Source: Hyaloscypha bicolor E (lineage: Eukaryota > Ascomycota > Leotiomycetes > Helotiales > Hyaloscyphaceae). Taken from it: DNA of 64,000 nt. Position numbers and translations under genes: made by a program. The stretch is taken from NCBI RefSeq assembly GCF_002865645.1, contig NW_020194667.1:2417772-2481771 (forward strand), written 5' to 3'. Below the pieces are notes generated by a model that did no database searches, was not told the DNA's origin, and was given only the letters and a program-made list of their open reading frames with translations. The number at the start of each line of letters is the position of its first letter. Position 1 is the stretch's first letter. Below are positions 33,290-44,600 of this stretch, one piece after another.

Positions 33290-34548
33290 TAACCTCGGGG
33301 GCCGGTGCCGTTGTGGGAGGTTAGGGTTGAGAGTGGGATGGATATTGTGATTAGGGGGTTGGTTTTGGTTACGAAGGTTAGGGAGAGGAGGGTGGTGTTG
33401 CTGAGGTAGGAACATGGGATTACAGGGAGGTATTATTGCGAGCTTTGGGCGAGGGTTGCGTTGTAGGGTATTCCCATGGCGTCCCAGATTGACATTGCGA
33501 GGGTGGGGGAGAGGTAGGAATAGCCGTAGATGCTGAGTGCGGCTTATTGGGAGACGTTTGATGGGATCGTGATGCTGTGTTGGGATGTGCTGCTGTTGAG
33601 TGAGAGGGCGGTGAAGGTTATCAGGAGCTGTGGGTCTTGAGGGGCGAGCTCGATGTTCTGGACGTTTCTTGTAGTTGTTGAGAGGTCGATTAGTGGTCCT
33701 TGGATGCGTACTGTGTTAATACCGCCGAATAAGACGTGCCCTGTGTTCTTAGTAAGGGAGTCACTCTATAGACTGAATATTTCGCTTTGGATCAATCCCT
33801 TGTTGACGAGAACCTGTGGGAATATCGGGTATAGAGTTCCGTTGTTATCGGGATTAATATATATCGAGGAATTAGAGGCGGGTAGACCAATACCGAGTTA
33901 ATATAACACTCATTATACTGGCTAGGTATAGTCTATAGCCTCGTTGCCCCAGAAAGCCGAGGAGACGAACAGCAGGCTCGGTAGAGAAAGGCTAGCGATA
34001 TTAAAGTTGTTGGAGGCGAAGGTCGCTAAGTATTCAGAAGCTGAATAAAAGATTACTTCTATAGGATCGAGTGGGACGATTACGGTGGCAATCTGGGGGC
34101 GGAAAGAGCTGGAGAGCGAGCTATCGTCTTTGGAGTAGATAAATCAGTGCTGTTCCGAAGTATCTATAGGAGGCAGCTCTGGAGTTACTCACATAGTGTA
34201 TTATAAGACCAAGATGCGAACCCGCCAGTCCATGTTTCCGTCGTATTGCTTACCATAAGATCGCCTCCGCTGATAGTTACTTGCAAAGTAATTTTCTGAG
34301 GTAGAGTGCCGACAGTGTAGTTAACGTTCTATACTTCGCCGAAGTTGAGCTAGCGCACAAGATTAGCAGGTGTTTATATTAAAGAGCTATGTATAGGGCG
34401 ATTATATATCAATTTGAATTGGAAGTTCGACCGTCTTGCTGTTTCCACAAGGCGTTAAGCTATTTGAGCTCGTCTCATGTCGTGATGTCGTAAGGCTGGC
34501 GACGGCGAACAAGGCCTGAGCCTATGTAGCTCGAGCCTTGAACTGCAT
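33290..34548 (-). pseudogene. Aspartic-protease-like (pepsin family A1) pseudogene
   Basis: ATG at 34548 starts MQFKARAT, then a stop in place of a residue, then AQALFAVASLTTS, a signal-peptide-like segment. Further on come NYTVGTLPQKITLQVTI (pepsin N-lobe GTxPQ motif), LGIGLPASNSSIYI, YPIFPQVLVNKGLIQSEIFSL followed by a stop where pepsins have Trp, and GHVLFGGINTVRIQGPL. The last recognisable part is YSYLSPTLAMSIWDAMGIPY and LPVIPC. Stops are TAG/TAA at former Trp or Gln codons, as RIP makes. The two catalytic DTG/DSG positions read TIS and IYG, which are not simple RIP changes, so the ancestor may already have been a non-enzymatic member. At least one intron is likely (about 34345-34400). 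Confidence 0.7.
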
Positions 34549-35317
34549 AGCAATGTCAAACCGTACCTATCTGGGATTGATTGGCCTGATTTTAAATCGA
34601 GGTCTGTTGTACATTAGCCAAATTGAGATGTTCGGAGAGATAATATATAAGATTTCAGAAAATAGACCCTGGGCTTCGTATAGGTGCGGGGCAGGGCGAG
34701 GCGCTTTCGGAGAAGGCTGCTTCTTCCACTTGGAGAATTGAGAGCATGCAATGGACGACATTCGTCTAAGATAATTGGTCGAGATGAAGACGATAAAGGT
34801 TGGTGGCTTGGTAGGATCAATAGGGGGAAGCTGCACAGCACAAGGGTAGCTCGTACCAAGTCACGTTTTTGTCGGGAATTCCCCTGTAAAGCCACTGTTA
34901 GCCTTTCGTTGCTATTTAATAATCCAGCCAAGCTTGGAAAAATCTGCCTTGTCTGAGCAGCTTTGTGCAAACTCTACTGTGTTCCTCTGCCTCTATGGGG
35001 CACAAGTGACCGTTTTGATCAGTCTTGCGTGTTGCAAGGCTGGGGATTCTCATCGCAACTTCAAACCACATACAAGATTATGAAAGAGGGGAAAACCATC
35101 GATATTCTTTTCTGCTACTAACTAAAGAAGTAAACATCAGCGCAAAACAGCCGTCAATTTATCGAATCAAAGGGTATAAAGCGCACCGCATCGCTGGGAA
35201 AACAAAATATCGCATTACACAAGGCCTCACCGTTTCCTCCACTGCCCTCCTACTTTCTCCTCTACAGGTAGCCTCACCTCCACTCTATGAAACACAGATC
35301 AGCCTATCTCTAACTAC
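34549..35317. other. Intergenic, no gene recognised
   Basis: Frames up to 150 codons on either strand lack motifs. The plus-strand frame 35025-35483 largely mirrors the coiled-coil pseudogene on the opposite strand. Confidence 0.5.
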
Positions 35318-37003
35318 TCATGCTTCAACGACCTCGCTCTCTTCAACCTTGACCCTATTCTTAGCCACAGGCTCAATAAGAACACCCTTATCATTCTCGG
35401 CCACCTCTTCAACCTTGACACTAGTAGCCTTCTATACTAAAGCCTTGACTTCCTTCACCTCGACTAAGATCTCCGTACTCTAATCCTTCTTATCCTCTTT
35501 AATCAGAGTCTTGATACTCTTCACCTCGCCCAGAATCTCCATATCCTCCTTCCCGAGCGCCTCGACTATAGAAAGGATCTTTAGCTCCGCAGTGTTACTA
35601 ATAGCGTTGTCTTTGATTTTAGAGAGGGTAGTGGATTATACTTCGAGGAGGGAGTGGACTTACTTAACTAAGGTCTCGAGGGTACTCAAATCTACTTTCT
35701 CGGGAACTAGGGTCGGGGTATTAACGGCAGATTTAATATCTATTAAGTAGGTAGAGTGTTCCTCGAGCTTTGTAGACAAGGGAGACAGATTAACCTTTTC
35801 GGGAGCTGGAGCTAGTATAGTAACTGCGGACTTGATCTCGGTTAGGTAAGTAGTATATTTATCGAGTTTGGTAAATAGTAGTGACAGGTCGACTTTCTCA
35901 AGTGCTGGAGGAGCAGGCTTAGCGGCCAGCTCTTGGAGTATAGCTAAGTTCGAGGCGAGGGTTTCATTAAAACTTTGAATAGCAGCGAGGATAGCGAGTT
36001 AGATGCTTACAAACTGGAGATCGGCCAAAGCCTTAGCGTAGCTGACATGAGCTTCGTTTAAAGCCTTAACACCTTCCAGAATTTCAGGACTAATGTTTAC
36101 CGTCTTTAATTCGGCTAGAGAAGCGGCGTATACATTATACGAGGATTTCAGTTCGGCTAGAGCTACTACGTAGGTAGCATGGGAGTCGTTTAATGTCTTT
36201 ACACTTGTCAATACCCTTACTACAATATCCTCAGCCTTGATCTTAGCCAAAGTTACGTCTTGTACCTCGATTACCGATAGAATAGTGCCGATTTGTTTAC
36301 CTAGACTAGAGAGTCCTGTGTTTAAACTTGTTTTGAGGTCTGTCTTAAGGGATTTAATATCTGCTTTTAGTACTGCCGCCGACTCGGCATTTTACTTAAT
36401 AATAGCGAGTTCGGCAGTGATAATATCGAGTTTCGTAGCTTAGGAAGATAAAGAAGCGGAAATGGGTACTAGTCCTTATTTACGTAGTGTCGTGAGACTA
36501 GTAGAAATTATATCTAGCTTCTCGCTATAAGATATTAATAGAGATATATCTAGACATATAACAGATTCTTGGAGTGCCTTAATAATATATCCTAGCTTTA
36601 TTAACGATTCCGTGATGTGTATTATAGTAGCTTCGATAACGGTAATCTTGTTAATAGTTATAGAGTTATTTATATCGAGGAGAGTAGAGAGATCGGAGAG
36701 CTTTGTATTCGTTTACGAGTTTGATTCGTCGATTTGTTTAGACAGTTCGGCGTTTAATTCGAGGAGCTTAGTTTCGACGATAAAGATATCTAGAGCAGCT
36801 TTTAGAGACGGCTGGAACTATGTAGCTAGATAGCTAGCTATAGCTTTAGTGAAGCCATCGCCGGTTAGAGCAGTAGAGACAGCTTCTATAATGGCCTTCT
36901 GGACCGCCTCTTTGTCTTTCGCCTACTCTTCTTTAGTAGTAGGTGCTATGGTCTTGGGAGTACTACTGCGCCCTCGGAGACGCTACTAGAGAGAGGGGGA
37001 CAT
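35318..37003 (-). pseudogene. Long coiled-coil repeat protein killed by stop codons
   Basis: ATG at 37003 (MSPSL, then two TAG) to TGA at 35318 is 1,686 nt, exactly 562 codons. One frame persists throughout with about 13 internal TAG/TAA codons and no frameshift. The protein is helical and repetitive: SYNVYAASLAELKTVNIS, EKVDLSLLFTKLDKYTTYL, EKVNLSPLSTKLEEHSTYL, EILVEVKEVKAL. It probably formed long coiled coils with heptad-like Leu/Ile spacing and repeated VPEKVDLS..LE modules. All stops can be explained as TGG or CAA/CAG changed by C-to-T on one or other strand, the RIP signature. Function unknown; no signal peptide or membrane segment. Confidence 0.7.
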
Positions 37004-38567
37004 AGCTCTAAACAACGATGCTGGGAGGTTCTGGATGTATTTGAAAAACGACGACATCCGTCAGGATGGGGGAGGCTTTTTGATATTTTCCTGGAGGATG
37101 GTTGTGGGGGGGGGGGGGGGAAGAAGAGAAATGAGCGGAGCAGAACAGAGCAGTGCAGTGCTTATTGACGTTACCTCACTAGCTTTACCTAAACACACGC
37201 CGTGCAGGCAGTCGGTGAGCAGCAAAGACACAGCCAAACGAGCCAACCACAGCCAACCACAGCCAAGCAGCCAACGCCAGCCTGTTGCGGGGAGAGCAGC
37301 GAGGTTCGGCCCGCCAGTTCTTCCGCGTTACCAGGGCCTGTCAAGCCTGCTACGCCCGTCACGTCTATCTATATTCATCCAAGCGCGCTGCAAAACAATC
37401 AAAAATGTCCCCTCCACCCCCAAACCACCCAACCACCACCAACCACCACGGCGTCCAACGTGTCCCAATTAGGGGTAGCTGTGGTTCATGCAGCCGGGCG
37501 CCCCCCCACCGCCGTTGTCTACCTCGGGCTGACTCGGCCCTGGCCCACTGCAGCAGGCTCTTCTCGCTGCTGTGGCCACTTGAGCCACTTCAGATTTTGC
37601 CGCCGAGGGGGGTTGGATTGGGTTTCAAGGTTGCGTTGGGAGTCATGTGCGTGCTGTACTTGCATATTGACGTCTTTTGGGCAGGAGAAGGGGATGCCAG
37701 TGCATTGTTACTCCGACTTAATGCCCTATTATAGCGGTATAGTTATATCGACAACGCAGTAGATGAGGCCCGAGACATTGGGCCTGTAGCTATGGACGTG
37801 TATCTCAGAAGGGGATTTGCCACTCTGACTCGTATTACGATCGAGTCTCAGATGGAAGGTTGATCTTGTTTATTATTATTGACATTTGTTTTCGAGTATC
37901 GTATCAGGAGAATTGTTTCAAGTGTCACACATCCAGCGGCTCTCACGTGATACAAGTGGCACAATGCCCTTTATACCACAGCAGAACAGCAGAACGTTTC
38001 AGCCTAGATAAGGGTCGTTGGGAGGTGTAGCATTCCGCTCCGCCTGCACTGCTGCATTTGCTCTTGCGATCATATCAGATTAACTTAGTAGGCTTCATCA
38101 CGTGCATTCGTCTCTTGATTTGCAGATTTATTTCATATTGTTTACGCAAACTTTCATGACTTCAGGTCTGAGACTTTACCTTTCTATATATTGACCTGTA
38201 CGCAAGTTGGCTGGTATCTGGTGGTTCGGAGCGTGTTTCGGAGCGTGTTTCGGAGTAGCGCTTTGGGTTTAGAACTCGAGGGTGGCAGTTGTGAGTGCAA
38301 GCTAGAGTATAATTGCCTTATATACGGTCTCCGTGCGGTATATATATTAATCATTTTCAGAATTGCGAGGATCGTTGACTGTGTATTGATTTTTTTCAGC
38401 TAATGGGATTTTGATTCGGTGTGTATTTACTGAAATTGCAAATGCGAATATACGGAATCTTGGTGGTGTATTAGAACTCACCCCGGCGAACCAGACAGCC
38501 TCTAAGTTTAACTTCAGCTTATGTGAGCTGTTCTGATGAATCACTGAGCTAGCCGTGCTTCGACTGC
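37004..38567. other. Gene-poor stretch with G-tract and AGCCAACC repeats
   Basis: A run of 15 G lies at 37106-37120, and AGCCAACCAC units repeat at about 37238-37275. Overlapping plus-strand frames at 37035-37762 are rich in Pro/His/Arg and look like translated repeats. The frame beginning at ATG 37405 (MSPPPPNHPTTTNHHG) has a hydrophobic segment (VALGVMCVLYLHIDVF), but I cannot support it as a gene. From 37740 to 38567 nothing is recognised. Confidence 0.4.
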
Positions 38568-40453
38568 TCAAATCAAAGTTATCATGCTTACTTCCAAAGT
38601 CCCCTCTTCTATTCTCTTGACTACCTCTCCTTGCATCAGCCCTGATATATAGCAATCCCCAATAAAAGTGAAGCCATTCTCCTGCTCGCGAACGATGAAC
38701 GGAACCGGCATCCCAAAAAAGACACATATCCAGTCATTCTCCCTCGTATCCCCAGGGACAGCTCCAACATATCCATCGGAGGATACACTATACCTTCTGC
38801 CGACCAAGAGCGTAAAAGATCGGGCAACCTTACTCGGTATATCTACTGGAGTCTGCGCTTGACGGAAGATTGGAGTCGTCGATGGTGAAATCTCATTTCT
38901 TGGATTTCCCTTGGTCCTGGCAACTGTAACACCGTCGAAGGCCCGCTTCTTAGTGCCGCCGCAGATGTATGGCTCCTCTAACTCAAAGCGGGGCCCTTCC
39001 TCATCAAATGCATGCATACTCCGAGCACGGTCGCCAGGGTATGGCCAGTCAGATATATCCTGCCCCGTGACAAGTAGGAGGCCTTCTAGCACAACTGTAA
39101 GGTGCTCACTCCAACCGTACCCCTCAGGTCCCATGATAGAAGTAGTGCCTTTGATTCGACTAACAAGTGTCCCTTCGAATGCCAATCCATCACCGTTGGA
39201 GGAGAATGAGAAAGAAAGTTGAAGATCTCCGGCTGCGCTGAACTTGTCTTTTCGCGCGAGCTGCGAATCGAACCATGTGATAGGAGCTGTATATTTGTTA
39301 ACGCTCCAATCTGGAGCCCAGGACGCTAGTCCTGGGACCTGCGTCTGACTCGATTGTCGACAGTTTTCCAGGACATCGAGGACCCACCCCTTTGATATAA
39401 AGTACCGGGCGAATTCTTTATACAGGTCTTGCGCACTGAGATCGTAATTGGGGGTAAATGCAATAAGATCTTCGTGCCCGCGATGTGCAGGTAGCCCTAG
39501 AACACCATATATCTTGTCTCGGGGGTCCGTGGCTTCGCACTCGCGATAAGAGATCATTTTCATGAGTAGTGGCGGTCTGATTTCAATCTCCGCGTTCTCC
39601 TGAACCGCGTTGAAGTTCCCCACCGAAGCACCAAGGGCCCGCGACCATAGCAGTCGGACCGGCAGGGATATCGAATCGTCCGGAAATATCTCGTCAACTG
39701 TGTACATGTCCAACTGAGCGAAGCTTTTCCAAAGATTAGTGAAGGCGCGGAAGTCGAGTCTCTTTGCTCCGCAGGCGACGGTGGTCTTCTTCTGGAATAC
39801 TTCTTGCACCACCCAGACTCTCCTCCACCTACGCATGTCCTCGTCAGCATCCATCTTATGAACAATCCGCACTCCCAGAGGCCTGAGAGCAGGGCAAAGG
39901 GCGGGAAACATCCTCACCACGGCCGTCTCCACAACGCTGTCATTGCTTCCCACGCGACCTCCGGTTTCCCAAGCCATTCCTTAAGCGCAGGCGTGAGCTC
40001 CCCTCTTCCTCCAGACAGCTCATGCCAATGCTCAGCCGTGTCCATCGCCAGATCACTCTCATCAGCCGCCTCACCCAACCAAACCTCAGTACCGATCGCG
40101 TTCGAATAGATAATCCCCATCATCATCACCTGCTGTGAGCGCTCCTCATTATCCTCCTGACTGATACACGCAGCGTCCGCCCAGATAAGCGCCGAGCCCC
40201 AAGTGCTGCGGAACTGGCGCAGCGCGGACGAGAGGTTCGGCTGCACGGCAAAGGACGCCCCGTCAAGAGTAATCTTCTCCTTCTTTTCTGTCGGCGTCCC
40301 CCAGGTATATGAGAGCGCGTGATATGAAGGGGCGCGAGAGAGTGAGCAGTAGAGAACCTGGCATGCTATGAGGTCGGAGACCTGTGAGGCGGGGAGGACC
40401 TGCAGGAGCCTGATCTCGCTGATCGTGGGGTCGAGCTTCCGGTACTTGAACAT
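38568..40453 (-). CDS. Heterokaryon incompatibility (HET) domain protein, 598 aa
   Basis: Exons 40453-39918 and 39828-38568 give 1,797 nt in frame. The 89-nt intron (39917-39829) has donor GTGAGG, branch CTGACG and acceptor GTAG, and restores RRPWWRRVWVVQEVF, a textbook HET motif. The earlier motifs are intact: YHALSYTWGTP (about residue 45) and IWADAACISQEDNEERSQQV (about residue 87), then REC..DPRDKIYGVLGLPA at about 260. I choose ATG 40453 (MFKYRKLDPTISEIRLLQV) because the frame upstream has no better ATG and HET proteins usually start like this. HET proteins mediate non-self recognition and programmed cell death on fusion of unlike hyphae; the role here is inferred from family. No stop or frameshift is seen, so it appears functional. 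It is divergent to the gene at 41045. Confidence 0.85.
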
Positions 40454-41044
40454 CTTTCCGTATTTGTTGGTATTGTACTTGAGAATGCCAAGCAATTCTG
40501 GGGATGTTTATAAGATGATGTTGCTTCGAGGTGGGGAGTTCAGTTCAGCCCGATGCCTGCGCCTCCACGCAACCTCGCATTAGGGCTTCGATGGCCAATC
40601 ATAGGTGGTTAGAATCAATATTCTACCTTTCGGCCTTGCCACATTAGAGTGTTCAAAATTACATTTCGCCAGCGAAGAGAGTCAAGATGAGCTAACGGGA
40701 GCGGTCAAATAAGGAGTACATAGAGTATCTATAAATCAGATCCAGTGGCAAGGTGGAGGGGATGTTGTCGGGGTCGCTCTGCAAGCGAGGTGGATGTTTT
40801 GTTCAGTTGTGGTCAAGCGTTCCAATTATGTTGTTTAGAGAAACGAAGCCGTTGCGGAATGGAAGCATGGGTCCAAGTTGACCTCGCACCGTCTTGAGGG
40901 TTGAGGTCGGCGTCGAAGAGAGGTGAGCTGCACTGCATAGCCACCACCAACTCTCAGCCATACGTACGAACGCAGTACATTTATTAACAAGGCAGCACCT
41001 CCCCTTCATGACCCCCTCGTCATCGTGCTACTTTCACCCTCGAA
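40454..41044. promoter_or_regulatory. Shared intergenic region between divergent HET and STAND-type genes
   Basis: About 590 bp separate the two start codons, so both genes probably use this region as promoter. I see no clear TATA box. The shape would allow co-regulation. Confidence 0.4.
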
Positions 41045-42435
41045 ATGGATCCTGTATCAATCCCTGCGCTCTGTCTGACCTGCACAAAGGTCCTTCTCAG
41101 CCTCTACCAATACCTCGCCACATCGAAGACCTAACCACTGAGCTTAGCATCTTCAACTTTGTTCTTACACGACTCAAAGACCTGATTGAGAGTCGACAAG
41201 AAAGTCATCAAGAGCTCTTGCGGAAATGGGTCGATGAATCGAAGGTTGTGTTTAATGGGTGCCGGGACACACTTGGAAAAATCGAGGCGCTGGTTGTAAA
41301 GTCTAAGATCAAGACCAAGGACTATTCAATCAAGGGACAGGTGACTAAGTGTGTTAAGTGGCAGTGGAAGAAAGAAGATGTTTTGGAGTTGAGAGTGGCG
41401 TTGGAGAGATATAAAGCGAGCATTAATTTGATGTTGCAGAGTCTCAGCAGGTGAGGCTGGAATCTCGGAATGAACTAACGCTTTATCTGACCGGAACCGG
41501 GCTACAGTGAACAGCTTGATAATGTAGCCGAGATCATGGAGAAGCTACATCAGAATATTCTTCAGCTGCGGGAGAATCGAAAGTTTGCCAAGGAGATCCT
41601 TGAGGTCATGAAGGAGGGCCATCCGAACTTCGAGCATCCAGATGTCAATATCTCCTACAACGTGCCAGTGACGACCCGAACAGCTGCGACTCAGACTTCG
41701 AAAATCCAGGATGCCGGCAGTACCGTAAGCGGGAAAGTTGCTGACCGGAAAGATCTTCCTACCTTTCGACTGTTTCAGAAAGATCTGCATTCCACCATCG
41801 CTGCAAAGCGTTGGAAAGTGGCGGCTGTGAGCTTTGATGGCGAGCCGGTTTCCTCGAAGAATTTACCGAGACTCTTGATTCAAGATTGCGAGCTGGGACT
41901 GGTCATCCGAGAAGGCAGGATTGCATGCATCCAAATATTCGATATTCCGGAGGCATTTAAACAGACCCTCAGACAATATGAGAGGGAGCGTGCCAATCTC
42001 AGCAAGTTAACGCAGCCGGATTATCCCACTTGTCTGAGAACGTACTCGTCAGGAACGCTATTTGTCGACTTTACCTTTGCCAAAGTGGAAGGTCGTGAGG
42101 GATGGACGGTACACGTTGATTCTGCAAGCCCACAGAGAGGGACTTGGAAACTTCGACCTGATGGTGTCGTTGTGAATTTTCGGTTTAAAGCCGCCGCCGA
42201 TGCGGAGAGCTTCTTTAATCTCTTGGGGAAAGTAAAGGCTGAGGTTGAGCATTCATGGAACATACACGTCAGATCGTTTGTGAACGTTGATAACAAATAC
42301 GATGGGAACGCAGTCGACATAACGATAGCCGCGGCGAATGAGGAGTACAAATGGGGAAATTATGTGAGGCTGTATCGCGATTCGAGTCTTGGCTCCTTAC
42401 TTTACGTAGGGGCCCGAGCAGTAGGACTGCGCTGA
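41045..42435 (+). CDS. Protein with fungal STAND-type N-terminus, frame irregular near the start
   Basis: ATG 41045 encodes MDPVSIPALCLTCTKVLLSL, the typical opening of fungal STAND/NLR-associated N-terminal domains (MDPVS..G then a helical stretch). About 25 codons later the frame ends at a TAA. The next helices (HIEDLTTELSIFNFVLTRL, LKDLIESRQESHQELL) lie in another frame, so a small indel or an unrecognised splice separates them. A clean 57-nt intron (41451-41507, GTGAGG, branch GAACTAACG, CTACAG) joins SLS-SEQLDNVAEIMEKL. The 299-codon second exon (to 42435) contains an uncharacterised region: NLPRLLIQDCELGLVIREGR, GREGWTVHVDSASPQRGTW and AADAESFFNLLGKVKAEVEH. No NB-ARC or repeat domain follows, so it is a short, NTPase-less member. 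It may be functional if the 5' break is an error or intron, or a recent pseudogene. Confidence 0.55.
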
Positions 42436-42888
42436 CGTTAGAGCCACCTTTAAGGTTAGGTAATCGGGTAAACGTTTCCTCTCTATATATATTTGCTACG
42501 TTCTCTTATAGAATCCCAGGGGGAGACCCCTTGGACCCCCCCCCCTCTAGCTTTCGTGTTCCTCTAGCTACAATTACTAGCCACAGACGAGAGTAATTAA
42601 ACCTCGAGATCACATAACGGGCAAGGGTACATATTTTAGAGCCAATCACAACACAGGATTAAGATTAGTCATCGATTTTTCACCTCCCACCGGCCCCCAA
42701 TGCTCAAGTAAGAAGAGGTGGCCCTTAATTAAATGGCGACCTTTTGGTGAGGCACTCAAGGCACTAACCGGAGTAACTTAGCCCAACTAATCTCGCTTTT
42801 AATCACGCCACGCCTTTGGGGAGCCAATTAGAGTATCCGGGCCCTAATTACTGCTGACGTCGCTCATCGCAGGGCAGCGAATTGAAAG
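42436..42888. other. Short intergenic region
   Basis: Contains a C-tract (42536-42543) and TATATATAT near 42484; no gene recognised. Confidence 0.5.
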
Positions 42889-44600
42889 ATGCTGCATTGT
42901 TTACGCCAGCTCAGCATAGCCAGAGGGCCAACATGCCAAATCCATAAGACGAGGCTCTCCTTAACAACTCGAACTTTTCATCACAATATCTATCGAGCAT
43001 CCAGCTTATCGCCGCTCAATATATATAAAGCTCTCGAGCCTGGATCTAGACAGTTCCGTTATTTTCTCCTCGAGCCCGATCTCGAAGTTACCCGGATTAG
43101 AGGCATACTGCGTATTTTCAAAATACCAAAAGGATTACTACCAAATGTTTTTATACCATAACCGAGATTCGAAGCCTTATCTTATGAGTAGGGAGATCCT
43201 AATAAGCCAAGATACGAGATTATGGTTAATGGCCGACCTTTCGAGGTCCGGGAGAATCTTTTCTATGCCTTGAAATACCTTAGACCAGTCCCTTTAAGAG
43301 ATAATTACAACCCAAGGATTCTGTGAATTAACGCTATTTGCATTAATCAAGATAATATAGCCAAATAAAACTATTAGGTTAGAATAATAAGAGATATCTA
43401 TTAGAGTGCCAATAAGGTTCTGGTTTGGATAGGTTCCGTTTACTATATAGCCGAGGCAATTTTCGACCTCCTAGTAAAGCTAGTCGTATCTTTAACCACA
43501 GTTAAATATTATGGCCTAATAAAGTTAGGCTCTAATTAAGAAAATAATCTTCCAAGTCATGGCCTTGTTTTGGATATATTATTAGAGTTTGGGTAACTGG
43601 ACTTAAAGCCAGAACAAGAAGAATAGTATAACTAGGATCTATAGGACGAGGTTTGGGAGAGCTTATTAATAACCCTATAATCTACTTAGGAGGGCTTTGC
43701 AGAACTTATAGAAAAGACTTACTAAACCAGAATTTGGATTATTTAGAAGTACTTGCTTACTAAGAATATTATAATCTATTATAGCTTAAATAGTATAGAT
43801 AGTAGTAATTTAGAGAAGGTATTAGTTAAGATACTAGAATTTAAATAAGAGTAATATAATAATTTCCCCGCCCATATTAATTAATTTATTAAAAGAGTTA
43901 AGAATCGTACTGGAATAAGGATTATAGAAAGGCATTATAATAAGATTAAAAGAAATCTTACTAATTTTCTGGAAACTATTAAAAGCTTAATATATTATAA
44001 TTCTTATAACCAGATCTATAGTATATTAGGCTTAGTAAAGGATCTTTCCTAAGGGAAAATTCAGATTAATTATAAAAGATTAATCTTTAAAGTTAAGATA
44101 GATATTACCTAGTATTTTTAATAATTCCTGAAGTCTAAAGCTAATTAATTCTATATCTCTCAAATCTGTTTATATTTGAATGAGATCTTTATTAATTATC
44201 CGGATAACAAGTAAAAATATTTCAGGACAAATTAAATAAGCTAAGAAGCATTAAATACGAATCTTACTTTTTATCTATTAGAGATATATCTCATACCAGA
44301 TTCCACTTTAGTTTATCTAGTATCTGGTCCTAATATTTCCTTAAGAGATTATTCTCTATTATGTATTTGGGCCTTCTTTCTAATAATCTCGTATTATACT
44401 AATATGCTCCTAGCTAGAAGTATTATTTATAATAGAACTCGGCAGATTAGTCAGATTAGAAGAATGGTTTCCGGTACTAGATTTACTAGATAATAAAGGA
44501 TTATAAGAAATATTTAAAAGAAAAAAAAGCCAAAGTAGAATAAATATTTATAGAAGAGGTTTCTGTTATTAAAGGCTTTTATATAGGGATATGAGACCGT
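42889..44600 (+). pseudogene. HET-domain pseudogene inactivated by RIP
   Basis: One plus-strand frame carries the whole HET order without a frameshift. It runs IYKALEPGSRQFRYFLLEPD, then RFEALSYE-stop-GDP, IL-stop-INAICINQDN, VRIIRDIY-stop-SANKVLVWIG, TY-stop-TRIWII-stop-KYLL and NQIYSILGLVKDL. The stops stand exactly where HET proteins have Trp (EWGDP, WINAICI, YWTRIWII) or Gln. AT content rises steadily from 43.4 kb. It is a second HET gene next to the intact one, probably from a duplicated or repeated lineage that RIP attacked. The start codon is uncertain, and the C-terminal limit is set where coherent sequence fades. Confidence 0.75.

Noticed and set aside
33653..33901. 82-codon plus-strand frame
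   Set aside because: Antisense shadow of the aspartic-protease-like pseudogene.
34567..34970. Minus-strand frames of 89 and 118 codons
   Set aside because: Mutually overlapping, no recognisable features, upstream of a pseudogene.
37035..37762. Overlapping plus-strand frames of 145-186 codons
   Set aside because: Composition dominated by CCA/CAC repeats and a G-tract; frames overlap each other and no domain is seen.
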